DNA of 25,378 bases from IMG/VR virus record IMGVR_UViG_3300005617_000215, positions 1 through 25,378 of that record; one strand, given 5' to 3'. Position 1 is the first letter of the stretch. Every line of letters begins with the position of its first letter. The notes beneath the pieces were generated by a model. That model saw only the letters and a program-made list of their open reading frames with translations, did not search any database and had not been told where the DNA came from. A program made the position numbers and the translations under genes. Shown here piece after piece: positions 6,776-14,558 of the stretch. The stretch comes from a virus.

Positions 6776-7582
6776 ATGAAGGCTACCTTTAAACTTCGAC
6801 GGGACACCTCGGCAAACTGGTCCGATAAGAACCCAGTTTTGGCCGCCGGCGAACCTGCGGTTGAGACTGACACCGACAAGGTGAAGGTGGGAGACGGTTT
6901 TACTCCGTGGAACACGCTTCCTTTCCTCACCGGCGTTAATGGCGCCTCTGCCTATGAGGTGGCGGTGGCCAACGGCTTCGTCGGTGACGAGGCAGCATGG
7001 CTTGCTTCTTTGGTAGGTGCTGATGGTGCTCCAGGTCCAGCTGGTCCTGCCGGGGAGACTTATCCGCTCTCAGCCTATGGTCTTTTTTCGGCCAGTTTTC
7101 CGATAGAAGCAGCCAGCGGAGATTCGAATCACGGCCCGAGTTGGTGCACTCGACTCTACGTTCCGAAGAACAAGGCGATAACGGCCATCGGAGCGTTTGT
7201 CACAATCCCCGGCTCGGCCGGGACTGGTTATAACGGTTTTGGCGTCTACGACGATGCTGGAAACTTCGTAGACTCCACGCCAGATGACGACACTCTCTGG
7301 CAGGCTGATCACAACTGGTCCTTCAAGGCTCTCGCCTCTCCGATAGCAGCGCAAGGTGCCGACCGATTTGTCCGTATCGTCAGTGTGTGCTCAGGCACCG
7401 ATCCGTGGGTTGCTTATTGGACACACGGAGGTATGGACAAGATCATACAAGGTGGATACGGCATCTCAAATCATCGGAGAGGCATTGCCGAGATCACAAA
7501 CTTTTCCTCCAGCTTCCCATCGACAATCAACCTGTCCGACGGGAACGTTTTCAACTACCTCCCCCTCATCGTTCTTGCCTGA
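6776..7582 (+). CDS. Tail/receptor-binding protein with tropism-type N-domain and collagen-like linker
   Basis: 268 residues from ATG 6776, one base after the previous stop, with GGAGGGGGAG as ribosome site. The first 50 residues (KLRRDTSANW, LAAGEPAVETDTDKVKVGDG, TPWNTLPF) match the N-terminal module of phage tropism and fibre proteins that attaches them to the tail. Next is AYEVAVANGFVGDEAAWLASL, common in phage appendage proteins, then a short collagen-like GADGAPGPAGPAG (about 82-94), which forms a triple helix and implies a trimer. The C-terminal 170 residues are beta-rich and Ser/Gly/aromatic-rich, likely the receptor- or carbohydrate-binding head. I do not recognise that domain. It lies next to the lysin, not with the other tail genes. 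Confidence 0.7.
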   Translation: MKATFKLRRDTSANWSDKNPVLAAGEPAVETDTDKVKVGDGFTPWNTLPFLTGVNGASAYEVAVANGFVGDEAAWLASLVGADGAPGPAGPAGETYPLSAYGLFSASFPIEAASGDSNHGPSWCTRLYVPKNKAITAIGAFVTIPGSAGTGYNGFGVYDDAGNFVDSTPDDDTLWQADHNWSFKALASPIAAQGADRFVRIVSVCSGTDPWVAYWTHGGMDKIIQGGYGISNHRRGIAEITNFSSSFPSTINLSDGNVFNYLPLIVLA

Positions 7583-7596
7583 AAGGAGGGTAAGCC

Positions 7597-8463
7597 TTGA
7601 GTAAGACCACTTTGGAAGAAACGCTCGCCCACTTCGGGATCAGAGGCATGAGATGGGGTGTCCGAAAGCAGACGGCCGCGGGCGCGCGCGCGAAGGCAGA
7701 TCGCAAATGGACCAGGCAAGCAAAGAGCCTTGGCGTCCAGAACATGGTCTACAAAGCGTCTCTTCGTCAGTTGAACGCGGTTGAACTGACCAAGCTCAAC
7801 AACAATCCGAAGTACAAGGGCAAGACAATCAAGCGAGACTCGGATCTCGGCCGGCAATACATGAATGACGCCGAGAAGACGTTCAATCGTGTTCTCAATC
7901 AACAATCGGCGAAGCTCATCGGTCCGAGTCCTTCTGGCAAGCTGAAGGTTAAGTTTAGCCAGAACATGAACGACACTTTTCCGACGGCCACCATCGTTCC
8001 GGCCCAAGTCCAGCACGCGGACAACGGAGGAATCGAACTCAAACTTACCTGGGACGACCAGGGGCACATCATCAACTGTGAGCTCGCCCAACCTTTGATG
8101 CAATCTGGCATCGATGGTCTTGACGAGATGCTTTCTCACTTCGGAGTCAAGGGCATGAAGTGGGGAGTTCGTCGAGCCGAGAGGCGTCGAGCTGCGAGTT
8201 CGCCAGATGCTCGAGCTGCGCAGGATGCTCATGCGAAAGCTCGCAAGGCTGGTGGGACACACGCTCTTACCAACCAAGAACTTCAACAACTCGTCACCCG
8301 AATGAATCTGGAGAAACAATTCAATCAACTCAAACCGCCGACTAAGACGTCTCGTGCGGTCAAGTTCGTTGGAGGTGTTCTCGCTTCTACCGGGAAACAG
8401 GCGGCTTCTAAAGTGGCCGGCGACCTTACGGCTAAGCAGATCGCAAAGGTGCTCAAGCCGTAA
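7597..8463 (+). CDS. Protein with two HFGxxGMxWGVR motifs, structural region, function unknown
   Basis: 288 residues from TTG 7597, behind AAAGGAGGG. It has two near-identical motifs: HFGIRGMRWGVRK at residues 12-24 and HFGVKGMKWGVRR at 181-193, each preceded by a short acidic helix (LEETLA; LDEMLS). Each is followed by a basic, Ala/Arg-rich helical region, so the protein looks like two units: the first with a beta-rich stretch (IVPAQVQHADNGGIELKLTW) before the second motif, the second ending in a helical KFVGGVLASTGKQAASKV tail. The GMKWGVR motif recurs in phage head-region proteins of Gram-positive phages, in my memory with no settled function. The same kind of motif opens the polymerase-like protein at 1821-4430. 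It may be a virion-incorporation or binding tag, but that is inference. Confidence 0.75.
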   Translation: MSKTTLEETLAHFGIRGMRWGVRKQTAAGARAKADRKWTRQAKSLGVQNMVYKASLRQLNAVELTKLNNNPKYKGKTIKRDSDLGRQYMNDAEKTFNRVLNQQSAKLIGPSPSGKLKVKFSQNMNDTFPTATIVPAQVQHADNGGIELKLTWDDQGHIINCELAQPLMQSGIDGLDEMLSHFGVKGMKWGVRRAERRRAASSPDARAAQDAHAKARKAGGTHALTNQELQQLVTRMNLEKQFNQLKPPTKTSRAVKFVGGVLASTGKQAASKVAGDLTAKQIAKVLKP

Positions 8464-8488
8464 CAACCAAGAAGAAACGAGGATTGAA

Positions 8489-8773
8489 ATGGACGACCAG
8501 CAACTCAGGACTCTCCAGGATTACATGAACAAGCGCCTTCCCGACGGAGACTGGGCCGACAAGCCGGCCGTTCCGGCGTCGACCGTTACGGCTACGAACA
8601 CCTCCGAACATCCGATGTTCGTCGAGGTCGCCGGTGGCACGGTCACCGTGGTCAAGGTCGACGGTGTCACGATCGGAGCTCGGACGAGCGGGATGTTCTA
8701 TGTTCGACCGGGAAGCACCATCGCGATCACCTACAGCGTCGCCCCGACTTGGCAGTGGTTCTACGCCTACTGA
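8489..8773 (+). CDS. Small beta-rich protein, possible virion decoration or fibre tip
   Basis: 94 residues from ATG 8489, behind CGAGGA. A short helical start (MDDQQLRTLQDYMNKRLPDG) is followed by a beta-rich part (VTATNTSEHPMFVEV, VTVVKVDGV, SGMFYVRPGSTIAITYSVAPTW) ending in aromatic residues. Similar C-terminal ends, with PGSTIxITYSVAPTW, occur in some phage fibre or accessory structural proteins as I recall. I do not recognise a named family. It lies just before the large terminase, in the same run of genes as the GMKWGVR protein. Confidence 0.6.
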   Translation: MDDQQLRTLQDYMNKRLPDGDWADKPAVPASTVTATNTSEHPMFVEVAGGTVTVVKVDGVTIGARTSGMFYVRPGSTIAITYSVAPTWQWFYAY

Positions 8774-8774
8774 C

Positions 8775-8789
8775 CAATAAGCTTTATTG
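8775..8789. repeat. Short palindrome before the large terminase gene
   Basis: CAATAA (8775-8780) and TTATTG (8784-8789) are perfect inverted arms around GCT, in the 34-base gap before the terminase ribosome site. It is too AT-rich for a good terminator and has no T-run. It could be a protein site or a processing hairpin, or mean nothing. Confidence 0.25.
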
Positions 8790-8807
8790 TGGAAGGGAGG
8801 GTTGGCA

Positions 8808-10550
8808 ATGAGCCTGTCGAACACAGCGGTACCGGTTTACTACGGGCAGTTTCGCGACGCTGTGATCCGCGGCGAGATCCCGGTGAACCGCGAGATAGCC
8901 ATGGAGATGAACCGGATCGATGCGCTCATTGCCAATCCCAACATCTACTACGACGATCAAGCAGTTGAAGGATTCATCCTTTACTGTGAGAACGAACTGA
9001 CGCTGACTGACGGAAGTGACCTCCATCTACTTCCGACATTCAAACTCTGGGCTGAGCAGATCTTCGGCTGGTACTACTTCATCGAACGAAAAGTTTATGT
9101 CCCTCTTCCAAAGGGGCGTGGTGGCAAGTATGTAAACAAGGTAATCAAGAAACGCTTGACCACCAAGCAGTACATCATCCTCGCTCGAGGCGGAGCCAAG
9201 TCAATGTACGCCTCTTGCATCCAGAGCTTCTTCCTAAACGTCGACACCACGACCACGGCCCAGATTACGACTGCGCCGACCATGAAACAAGCCGACGAGG
9301 TCATGTCGCCCATACGGACATCCATCACCCGCAGTCGAGGCCCACTGTTCCGGTTCCTAACATCCGGTTCTATGCAGAACACGACGGGCTCAAAGGCCAA
9401 TCGTCAGAAGCTTGCCTCTACGAAGAAGGGTGTGGAGAACTTCCTTACCGGATCCATCCTCGAGATCCGTCCAATGGCCATCAACAAGCTGCAGGGCCTT
9501 CGTCCTAAGGTTTCAACTGTTGATGAATGGTTGTCTGGTGACTTAAGAGAGGATGTTGTCGGAGCAATTGAGCAAGGAGCTTCGAAGCTTGAAGACTGGT
9601 TGATTGTTGCCATTAGTTCAGAAGGAACGGTTCGGAATGGTTCCGGCGATACAATCAAAATGGAATTAGCCAACATTCTTAAGGGCGAGTATCAAGCGCC
9701 TCACGTCTCCATTTGGCATTACAAGCTAGATGAGTTGGACGAAGTTGGCAAACCTGAGATGTGGCCGAAAGCTCAGCCGAACATCGGCCTGACGGTTACG
9801 TACGAAACATACCAGTTGGACGTTGAGAGAGCTGAGAAAGCACCAGCTTCTCGCAACGACATCCTAGCTAAGCGTTTCGGCATTCCAATGGAAGGCTACA
9901 CTTACTTCTTCACCTACGAAGAGACTCTACCGCATCGTCCAAGGGAGTTCTGGCAACTGCCGTGTGCTCTTGGAGCGGACCTCTCGCAGGGTGATGACTT
10001 CTGTGCATTCACTTTTCTTTTTCCTCTTCGAATCGGTTATGGAGTCAAAACTCGAAGTTACATCACTTCGCTGACTCTTATGAAACTTCCTGGTGCGATG
10101 AGACAGAAGTACGACGAATTCATCTCTGAAGGAAGCCTTCAAGTCCTCGAAGGAACAATCTTGGACATGATGGAGGTCTACGATGACTTGGATCACTTCA
10201 TCGAAGAGAAGAAGTATGACGTTCGTGCTTTGGGTTTCGACCCATACAACGCTAAAGAATTCGTCACTCGGTGGGAGCAGGAAAACGGACCTTATGGAAT
10301 CGAGAAAGTCATTCAGGGGGCTCGAACTGAATCGGTTCCACTAGGAGAGTTGAAAATTCTGAGTGGTGAACGAAGTTTGTTCTTCGACGAAAGCCTTATG
10401 TCCTTTGCGATGGGTAATGCCATCACGATTGAGGACACCAACGGTAATCGAAAACTTTTGAAGCGTCGGCAGGACGAAAAAATCGACAACGTGGCGGCCT
10501 TGATGGACGCTTACGTCGCCTACAAAGCCCATAAGGAGGCTTTCGAATGA
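8808..10550 (+). CDS. terL: Terminase large subunit (ATPase and nuclease)
   Basis: 580 residues from ATG 8808, with GGAAGGGAGG (8791-8800) upstream. The ATPase half has the viral Walker A ARGGAKSM (126-133, Lys131) and a Walker B-like VSTVDEW (235-241; Asp239, Glu240). The nuclease half has the RNase H-type acidic residues: GADLSQGDD (Asp391), LGFDPYNAKEF (Asp478) and KIDNVAALMDAYVAY (Asp560). Together these show a complete motor that pumps DNA into the prohead and cuts it. The length is usual for HK97-like siphovirus terminases. The stop overlaps the start of an 18-codon ORF (ATGA), and the portal follows 99 bases after the stop. Alternative start GTG 8787, 21 bases upstream, lies before the ribosome site and is less likely. 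Confidence 0.95.
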   Translation: MSLSNTAVPVYYGQFRDAVIRGEIPVNREIAMEMNRIDALIANPNIYYDDQAVEGFILYCENELTLTDGSDLHLLPTFKLWAEQIFGWYYFIERKVYVPLPKGRGGKYVNKVIKKRLTTKQYIILARGGAKSMYASCIQSFFLNVDTTTTAQITTAPTMKQADEVMSPIRTSITRSRGPLFRFLTSGSMQNTTGSKANRQKLASTKKGVENFLTGSILEIRPMAINKLQGLRPKVSTVDEWLSGDLREDVVGAIEQGASKLEDWLIVAISSEGTVRNGSGDTIKMELANILKGEYQAPHVSIWHYKLDELDEVGKPEMWPKAQPNIGLTVTYETYQLDVERAEKAPASRNDILAKRFGIPMEGYTYFFTYEETLPHRPREFWQLPCALGADLSQGDDFCAFTFLFPLRIGYGVKTRSYITSLTLMKLPGAMRQKYDEFISEGSLQVLEGTILDMMEVYDDLDHFIEEKKYDVRALGFDPYNAKEFVTRWEQENGPYGIEKVIQGARTESVPLGELKILSGERSLFFDESLMSFAMGNAITIEDTNGNRKLLKRRQDEKIDNVAALMDAYVAYKAHKEAFE

Positions 10551-10603
10551 GCAACGCAGTGAGGAATCAGGCTGCCATGCAGTTCGCCACTTTCGAGGCG
10601 TAA
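10547..10603 (+). CDS. 18-codon micro-ORF overlapping the large terminase gene
   Basis: An ATG at 10547 overlaps the terminase stop (ATGA) and has a perfect AAGGAGG (10533-10539) seven bases upstream, inside the terminase gene. It reads MSNAVRNQAAMQFATFEA and stops with TAA at 10601. The strong signals and coupled overlap suggest it is really translated, but so short a peptide could be a coupling device or a leader for portal translation. No family is recognised. Confidence 0.45.
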   Translation: MSNAVRNQAAMQFATFEA

Positions 10604-10648
10604 GTCCCTCCGCGCAACCTAACGACATATTCAGGAGGGAGGTGAGTC

Positions 10649-11914
10649 ATGCCAAGACTCAGAGATAGGCTCAAGCAAGCGGTCAAACACGCTTGGAACG
10701 CTTTCACAAACCAAGAATCGGATCGGCTTTCCGCTCCGTTCTCGGGCAATGGAAGTTTCGGATCCAGGCCGCCAGACCGAGTTCGTCTCCGTTATTCCAA
10801 CGAGAGGTCGATTATCGCTGGAGTCTACACGCGTCTCAGTATCGACGTTTCTTCGATGGACATCCGACACGTTCGAGTCGACAGTGCCGGAAAGTATCTC
10901 GAAGACGTCGAGAGCGGGTTGAGCAACTGCCTTAAGGTCGAAGCGAACGTCGATCAAGGAGCTCAGCACTTCAAGCAGAACATTGCCATGCAGCTTTTCG
11001 ACCGAGGCGTTGCGGCAATTGTTCCCGTCGACACCACAATCAATCCATCTACTTCCGGCGGTTTCGACATAAAGACGCTTCGAGTTGGAGAAGTAGTCCA
11101 GTGGTATCCGAAACACGTTCGGGTCAATCTCTATAACGAAGCAACCGGACTTCATGAAGAGGTAACTCTCGAAAAGAAGTTCGTCGCGATCGTCGAGAAT
11201 CCGCTTCTTGCGGTGATGAACGAGCCTAACTCGACACTTCAGAGGCTAATCAAGAAACTAAACCTCCTGGATGCGGTGGATGAAGCGTCAAGTTCGGGCA
11301 AGCTCGACATCATAATTCAACTTCCGTATGTTGTGAAGAGTGAAGCTCGACGAGAACAAGCGCAACAACGTCGTGCGGATCTCGAAGCGCAATTGACGGG
11401 AAGTAAGTATGGCGTTGCCTATGCTGATGGTACCGAAAAGGTGATCCAGCTCAACCGGCCGGCGGAAAACAACCTCCTCAAGCAGATCGAGTACCTAACG
11501 AAGATGCTTTATGGCCAACTTGGTCTAACCGAGGAGATCATGAATGGCACCGCCAGCGAATCGGCCATGCTTAACTACCAGGCCCGAACCATTGACCCTT
11601 TGACCGTGGCCATCATGGAGGCTATGCGCCGTACGTTCCTTACGAAGACGGCCCGCTCCCAAGGACAGTGGATCATGGCATTCCGTGATCCATTCAAGCT
11701 GGTTCCTATGGAGCACTTTGCGGAGATCGCCGACAAGCTGACTCGGAATGAAGTGGCAACACCGAATGATATGAGACAGTCTATCGGCTGGAAGCCTTCT
11801 CCAGATCCAAAGGCCGACGAACTTCGAAACAGAAACATGCCAGAGCCGACTCCGTCGGAGTCGAACCAAAACCAAACACCAGGAATGGAAGGAGACAGTC
11901 AAAATGGAACCTGA
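10649..11914 (+). CDS. Portal protein
   Basis: 421 residues from ATG 10649, with GGAGGGAGGTGA upstream. The gene directly follows the large terminase, the usual portal position. The N-terminal helix is amphipathic and basic (LRDRLKQAVKHAWNAF). The central part contains the YSNERSIIAGVYTRLSIDVSS pattern, then mixed alpha/beta, and the C-terminal half has LGLTEEIMNGTASESAMLNY and RTIDPLTVAIMEAMRRTFLTK, followed by RDPFKLVPMEHFAEIADK and DMRQSIGWKP. These match the clip/stem/crown portions of HK97-like portals, which form the twelve-part ring through which DNA enters the head. The end (Gln/Asn-rich, about 395-421) is disordered and overlaps the next gene by 11 bases. Confidence 0.85.
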   Translation: MPRLRDRLKQAVKHAWNAFTNQESDRLSAPFSGNGSFGSRPPDRVRLRYSNERSIIAGVYTRLSIDVSSMDIRHVRVDSAGKYLEDVESGLSNCLKVEANVDQGAQHFKQNIAMQLFDRGVAAIVPVDTTINPSTSGGFDIKTLRVGEVVQWYPKHVRVNLYNEATGLHEEVTLEKKFVAIVENPLLAVMNEPNSTLQRLIKKLNLLDAVDEASSSGKLDIIIQLPYVVKSEARREQAQQRRADLEAQLTGSKYGVAYADGTEKVIQLNRPAENNLLKQIEYLTKMLYGQLGLTEEIMNGTASESAMLNYQARTIDPLTVAIMEAMRRTFLTKTARSQGQWIMAFRDPFKLVPMEHFAEIADKLTRNEVATPNDMRQSIGWKPSPDPKADELRNRNMPEPTPSESNQNQTPGMEGDSQNGT

Positions 11915-13916
11915 TTTCTCAGGTTACGCCACCAAGGCTGGTCTCAAGTGCTCCGACGGACGAACCATCATGCCCGACGCGTTCAAGCACATGGACGGCA
12001 AGAAGGTTCCGCTCGTCTGGCAGCATGGCCACGACACTCCCGAGAACGTTCTCGGTCACGCCATTCTCGAGGCTCGCGCAGACGGTGTTTACGCTCGAGG
12101 TTTCTTCAATGACACCCCGGCCGGCGTGAATACCAAGAAACTCGTTCAGCACGGCGACATCACCGCGCTGTCGATCTACGCGAACCAGCTTGTCGAGAAG
12201 TCGAAGCAGGTCTTCCACGGCATGATTCGAGAGCTCAGCCTCGTTCTTTCGGGTGCAAATCCGGGAGCGTTCATCGACAACGTCCAGATCGCCCATGGCG
12301 ATGGCGACTTCACTACTCTGTCGGATGAAGCGATCATCTCTGCTGGAGAATCTCTCGAGCACGGCGTTCTCAAGGACGAGAAGGACGAGAAGGTCGAAGG
12401 AGACACGAAGGACGAGAAGGTCGAGCATGCCGACGCTGGACCCACGGTTCAAGATGTTTACGACAGTCTGACCGACGATCAGAAAGACGTCGTTCACTTC
12501 ATGATCTCGGAGGCGCTTCAGGCCGCCTCTCAAACCACCGGCGACGCCGAGCACAAGGACGGCGCTCAAGAGGGAGACCTCACTCACAAGGAAGGAACCG
12601 AAACCGTCATGAACGTTTTCGACAAGAACAAGAAGGACGGCCAGGCGGCGAACGGTACCGGCCATGTCCTGTCGCACGACGCCGTCAAGGGCATCGTCGC
12701 GGACGCCGTGAAGTCTGGCTCGCTCAAGAGCGCGGTCGAGGCCTATGCGATCCAACACGGCATCAACGACATCGACCTTCTGTTTCCGGACGCGAAGCTC
12801 CTCAACGACCGGCCCGAGTTCAACCAGCGCCGGATGGAATGGGTGAATGGTGTGCTCAACGGCGCCGCTCACAGCCCGTTCTCTCGCGTGAAGACCGTCA
12901 CGGCCGACATCACCCAGCTCGAGGCTCGCGCCAAGGGCTACATCAAGGGTGAGTACAAGAAGGAAGAATGGTTCGGTCTCACCAAGCGGACCACCGGCCC
13001 GACCACGATCTACAAGAAGCAGAAGCTGGACCGGGACGACGTTCTGGACATCACCGATCTCGACGTGGTGGCCTGGATGAAGGCCGAGATGCAGGTCATG
13101 CTCAAGGAGGAGCTCGCTCGCGCGATCCTCATCGGCGACGGACGCGCTGTGGACGACGAGGACAAGGTCAAGGACCCGATCGGTGCCACCGAAGGTACCG
13201 GCATCCGTTCGATCCTGTACGATCACGAACTCTTCGTGACCACTGTGAACGCCAACGTTTCGGACGCCAGCTCCTCGATGACCGAGGTCGTCGACGCGAT
13301 CTTGGAGTCGCGCCGCTTCTACAAGGGCAGCGGGAACCCGACGTTCTACACCACCGAGGTGTGGTTGTCGAAATTCATGGTTACCCGCGATGCCGACGGC
13401 CACCGCATGTGGAAGACGCCGTCCGAGTTGGCCGCTGAGCTCATGGTCAACGAGATCGTGACGGTCGAACCGATGGAGGACGAGGAAGACCTCATCGGCA
13501 TCATCGTCAACCTCCGGGACTACAACATCGGTGCGGACAAGGGCGGCGAGACGACGTTCTTCGACGACTTCGACATCGACTACAACCAGCTCAAGTACCT
13601 GATCGAGACCCGACTTTCCGGCGCCCTCACCAAGATCAAGTCGGCGCTGGTCATCAAGTCGGTTGCGGCGGGTGCGGCTCTGGTGAACCCGATCACCGAA
13701 CCGACCTTCGTCGAGTTGACCGGCGTGGTCACCATCCCGACCCAGACCGGCGTTACCTACAAGAACGCCGACACCAGCGCGACGCTCTCCGCGGGCGCTC
13801 AGGCCGCTCTCGACCCGGGTGACACGCTCAATGTTATCGCGGTTCCGGCATCGGCCAGCTACTACTTCCTCACCAACGCCGAAGACGAGTGGTCGTTCAC
13901 GCGTCCGGCTGCCTAA
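11904..13916 (+). CDS. Fused prohead protease - major capsid protein
   Basis: 670 residues in one frame from ATG 11904 (GGAAGGAG upstream), overlapping the portal gene by 11 bases. Residues about 1-130 form an HK97-type prohead protease (S78-like): WQHGHD (His41), ITALSIYAN (Ser90) and RELSLVLSGANPGAF supply the likely catalytic His, Ser and acidic residue. Residues about 140-270 are a charged linker with KDEKDEKVE-like repeats, like the scaffold (delta) region. From about 300 the HK97 capsid fold follows (AKGYIKGEYKKEEWFGLTK, TTGPTTIYKKQKLDRDDVL, MLKEELARAILIGDGR). Residues 595-670 are a separate Ig-like beta domain also found at the end of the major tail protein. An internal ATG at 12609 (Met236), after AAGGAAGGAA, might allow a shorter capsid-only product. 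The gene uses more GC-ending codons than its neighbours, as expected for high expression. Confidence 0.88.
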   Translation: MEPDFSGYATKAGLKCSDGRTIMPDAFKHMDGKKVPLVWQHGHDTPENVLGHAILEARADGVYARGFFNDTPAGVNTKKLVQHGDITALSIYANQLVEKSKQVFHGMIRELSLVLSGANPGAFIDNVQIAHGDGDFTTLSDEAIISAGESLEHGVLKDEKDEKVEGDTKDEKVEHADAGPTVQDVYDSLTDDQKDVVHFMISEALQAASQTTGDAEHKDGAQEGDLTHKEGTETVMNVFDKNKKDGQAANGTGHVLSHDAVKGIVADAVKSGSLKSAVEAYAIQHGINDIDLLFPDAKLLNDRPEFNQRRMEWVNGVLNGAAHSPFSRVKTVTADITQLEARAKGYIKGEYKKEEWFGLTKRTTGPTTIYKKQKLDRDDVLDITDLDVVAWMKAEMQVMLKEELARAILIGDGRAVDDEDKVKDPIGATEGTGIRSILYDHELFVTTVNANVSDASSSMTEVVDAILESRRFYKGSGNPTFYTTEVWLSKFMVTRDADGHRMWKTPSELAAELMVNEIVTVEPMEDEEDLIGIIVNLRDYNIGADKGGETTFFDDFDIDYNQLKYLIETRLSGALTKIKSALVIKSVAAGAALVNPITEPTFVELTGVVTIPTQTGVTYKNADTSATLSAGAQAALDPGDTLNVIAVPASASYYFLTNAEDEWSFTRPAA

Positions 13917-13931
13917 TAGGCGGTAATCACC

Positions 13932-14264
13932 ATGGCAAGGTTCTACGGCGCAATCGGATACGGCGAGTCGGTGGAAGTCCGGCCGGGTGTTTTCGTTGAT
14001 TCGATAACCGAGATTTCATATTACGGAGACGTTCAACGAAACACTAGGCGTTGGGACGAGGCGGAGAAAGTTAACAACGATATTTCCGTCAAAAACGCCA
14101 TCAGCATCGTCGCGGATGCCTACGCCAACGAACATTTCTTTGCCATTCGCTATGTCGTGTGGCAGGGAGCCAAATGGACGGTTGACAGTGTCGAAGTCCA
14201 GGCTCCCCGCCTCCTCTTGAGGTTGGGAGGTGTCTACAATGGACCGACAGCCCCAGCTCCATGA
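13932..14264 (+). CDS. Head closure/connector protein
   Basis: 110 residues from ATG 13932, with a weak AGGCGG-like site. FYGAIGYGESVEV, the YYGDVQRN strand, ISIVADAYAN and WTVDSVEVQAPRLLLRLGGVYNG make a small beta-barrel pattern as in head-tail joining or stopper proteins of siphoviruses. It follows the capsid gene and precedes the tail terminator, which is the standard place for head closure proteins that seal the filled head. The call rests on order and remembered resemblance. It overlaps the next gene by 26 bases. Confidence 0.65.
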   Translation: MARFYGAIGYGESVEVRPGVFVDSITEISYYGDVQRNTRRWDEAEKVNNDISVKNAISIVADAYANEHFFAIRYVVWQGAKWTVDSVEVQAPRLLLRLGGVYNGPTAPAP

Positions 14265-14547
14265 TATTCTCGTGGAGTTGATAGGCGAGGATGGTCACGT
14301 ATATTTCCAACCTCCGGCTAGTCTGGCAATGGAATACCCGTGTATTCGATACGAAAGATCGACTGCACGATCCGCGTTCGCTGGCAATAAGCCTTATCGC
14401 TACACCGAGAAGTACACGTTGACTGTAATCGCCCAGGATCCGAATAGCGATATTCGACTCAAGGTTGCGGCGTTGGAGATGTGTATCCACAACCGGTGGT
14501 TTGCGGTGGCACAACTGAATCACGACGTCTTCGAACTTTACTTCTGA
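14239..14547 (+). CDS. Tail terminator/completion protein
   Basis: 102 residues from ATG 14239, with GGGAGGTG at 14225-14232; an in-frame GTG at 14230 would overlap that site. LHDILVELIGEDGHVYFQPP, MEYPCIRYERS, EKYTLTVIAQDPNSDI and a final LNHDVFELYF match small alpha/beta proteins that cap the tail tube and bind the head connector. Its position between the head closure and major tail genes is the classical one. It starts inside the previous gene, so translation is coupled. Confidence 0.7.
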   Translation: MDRQPQLHDILVELIGEDGHVYFQPPASLAMEYPCIRYERSTARSAFAGNKPYRYTEKYTLTVIAQDPNSDIRLKVAALEMCIHNRWFAVAQLNHDVFELYF

Positions 14548-14558
14548 GGAGAACTGAA

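Noticed and set aside
11919-13403. A 494-codon open frame on the minus strand
   Set aside because: It mirrors the capsid gene, whose GC-ending codons leave few stops in the opposite frame; the product is low-complexity and has no family features.
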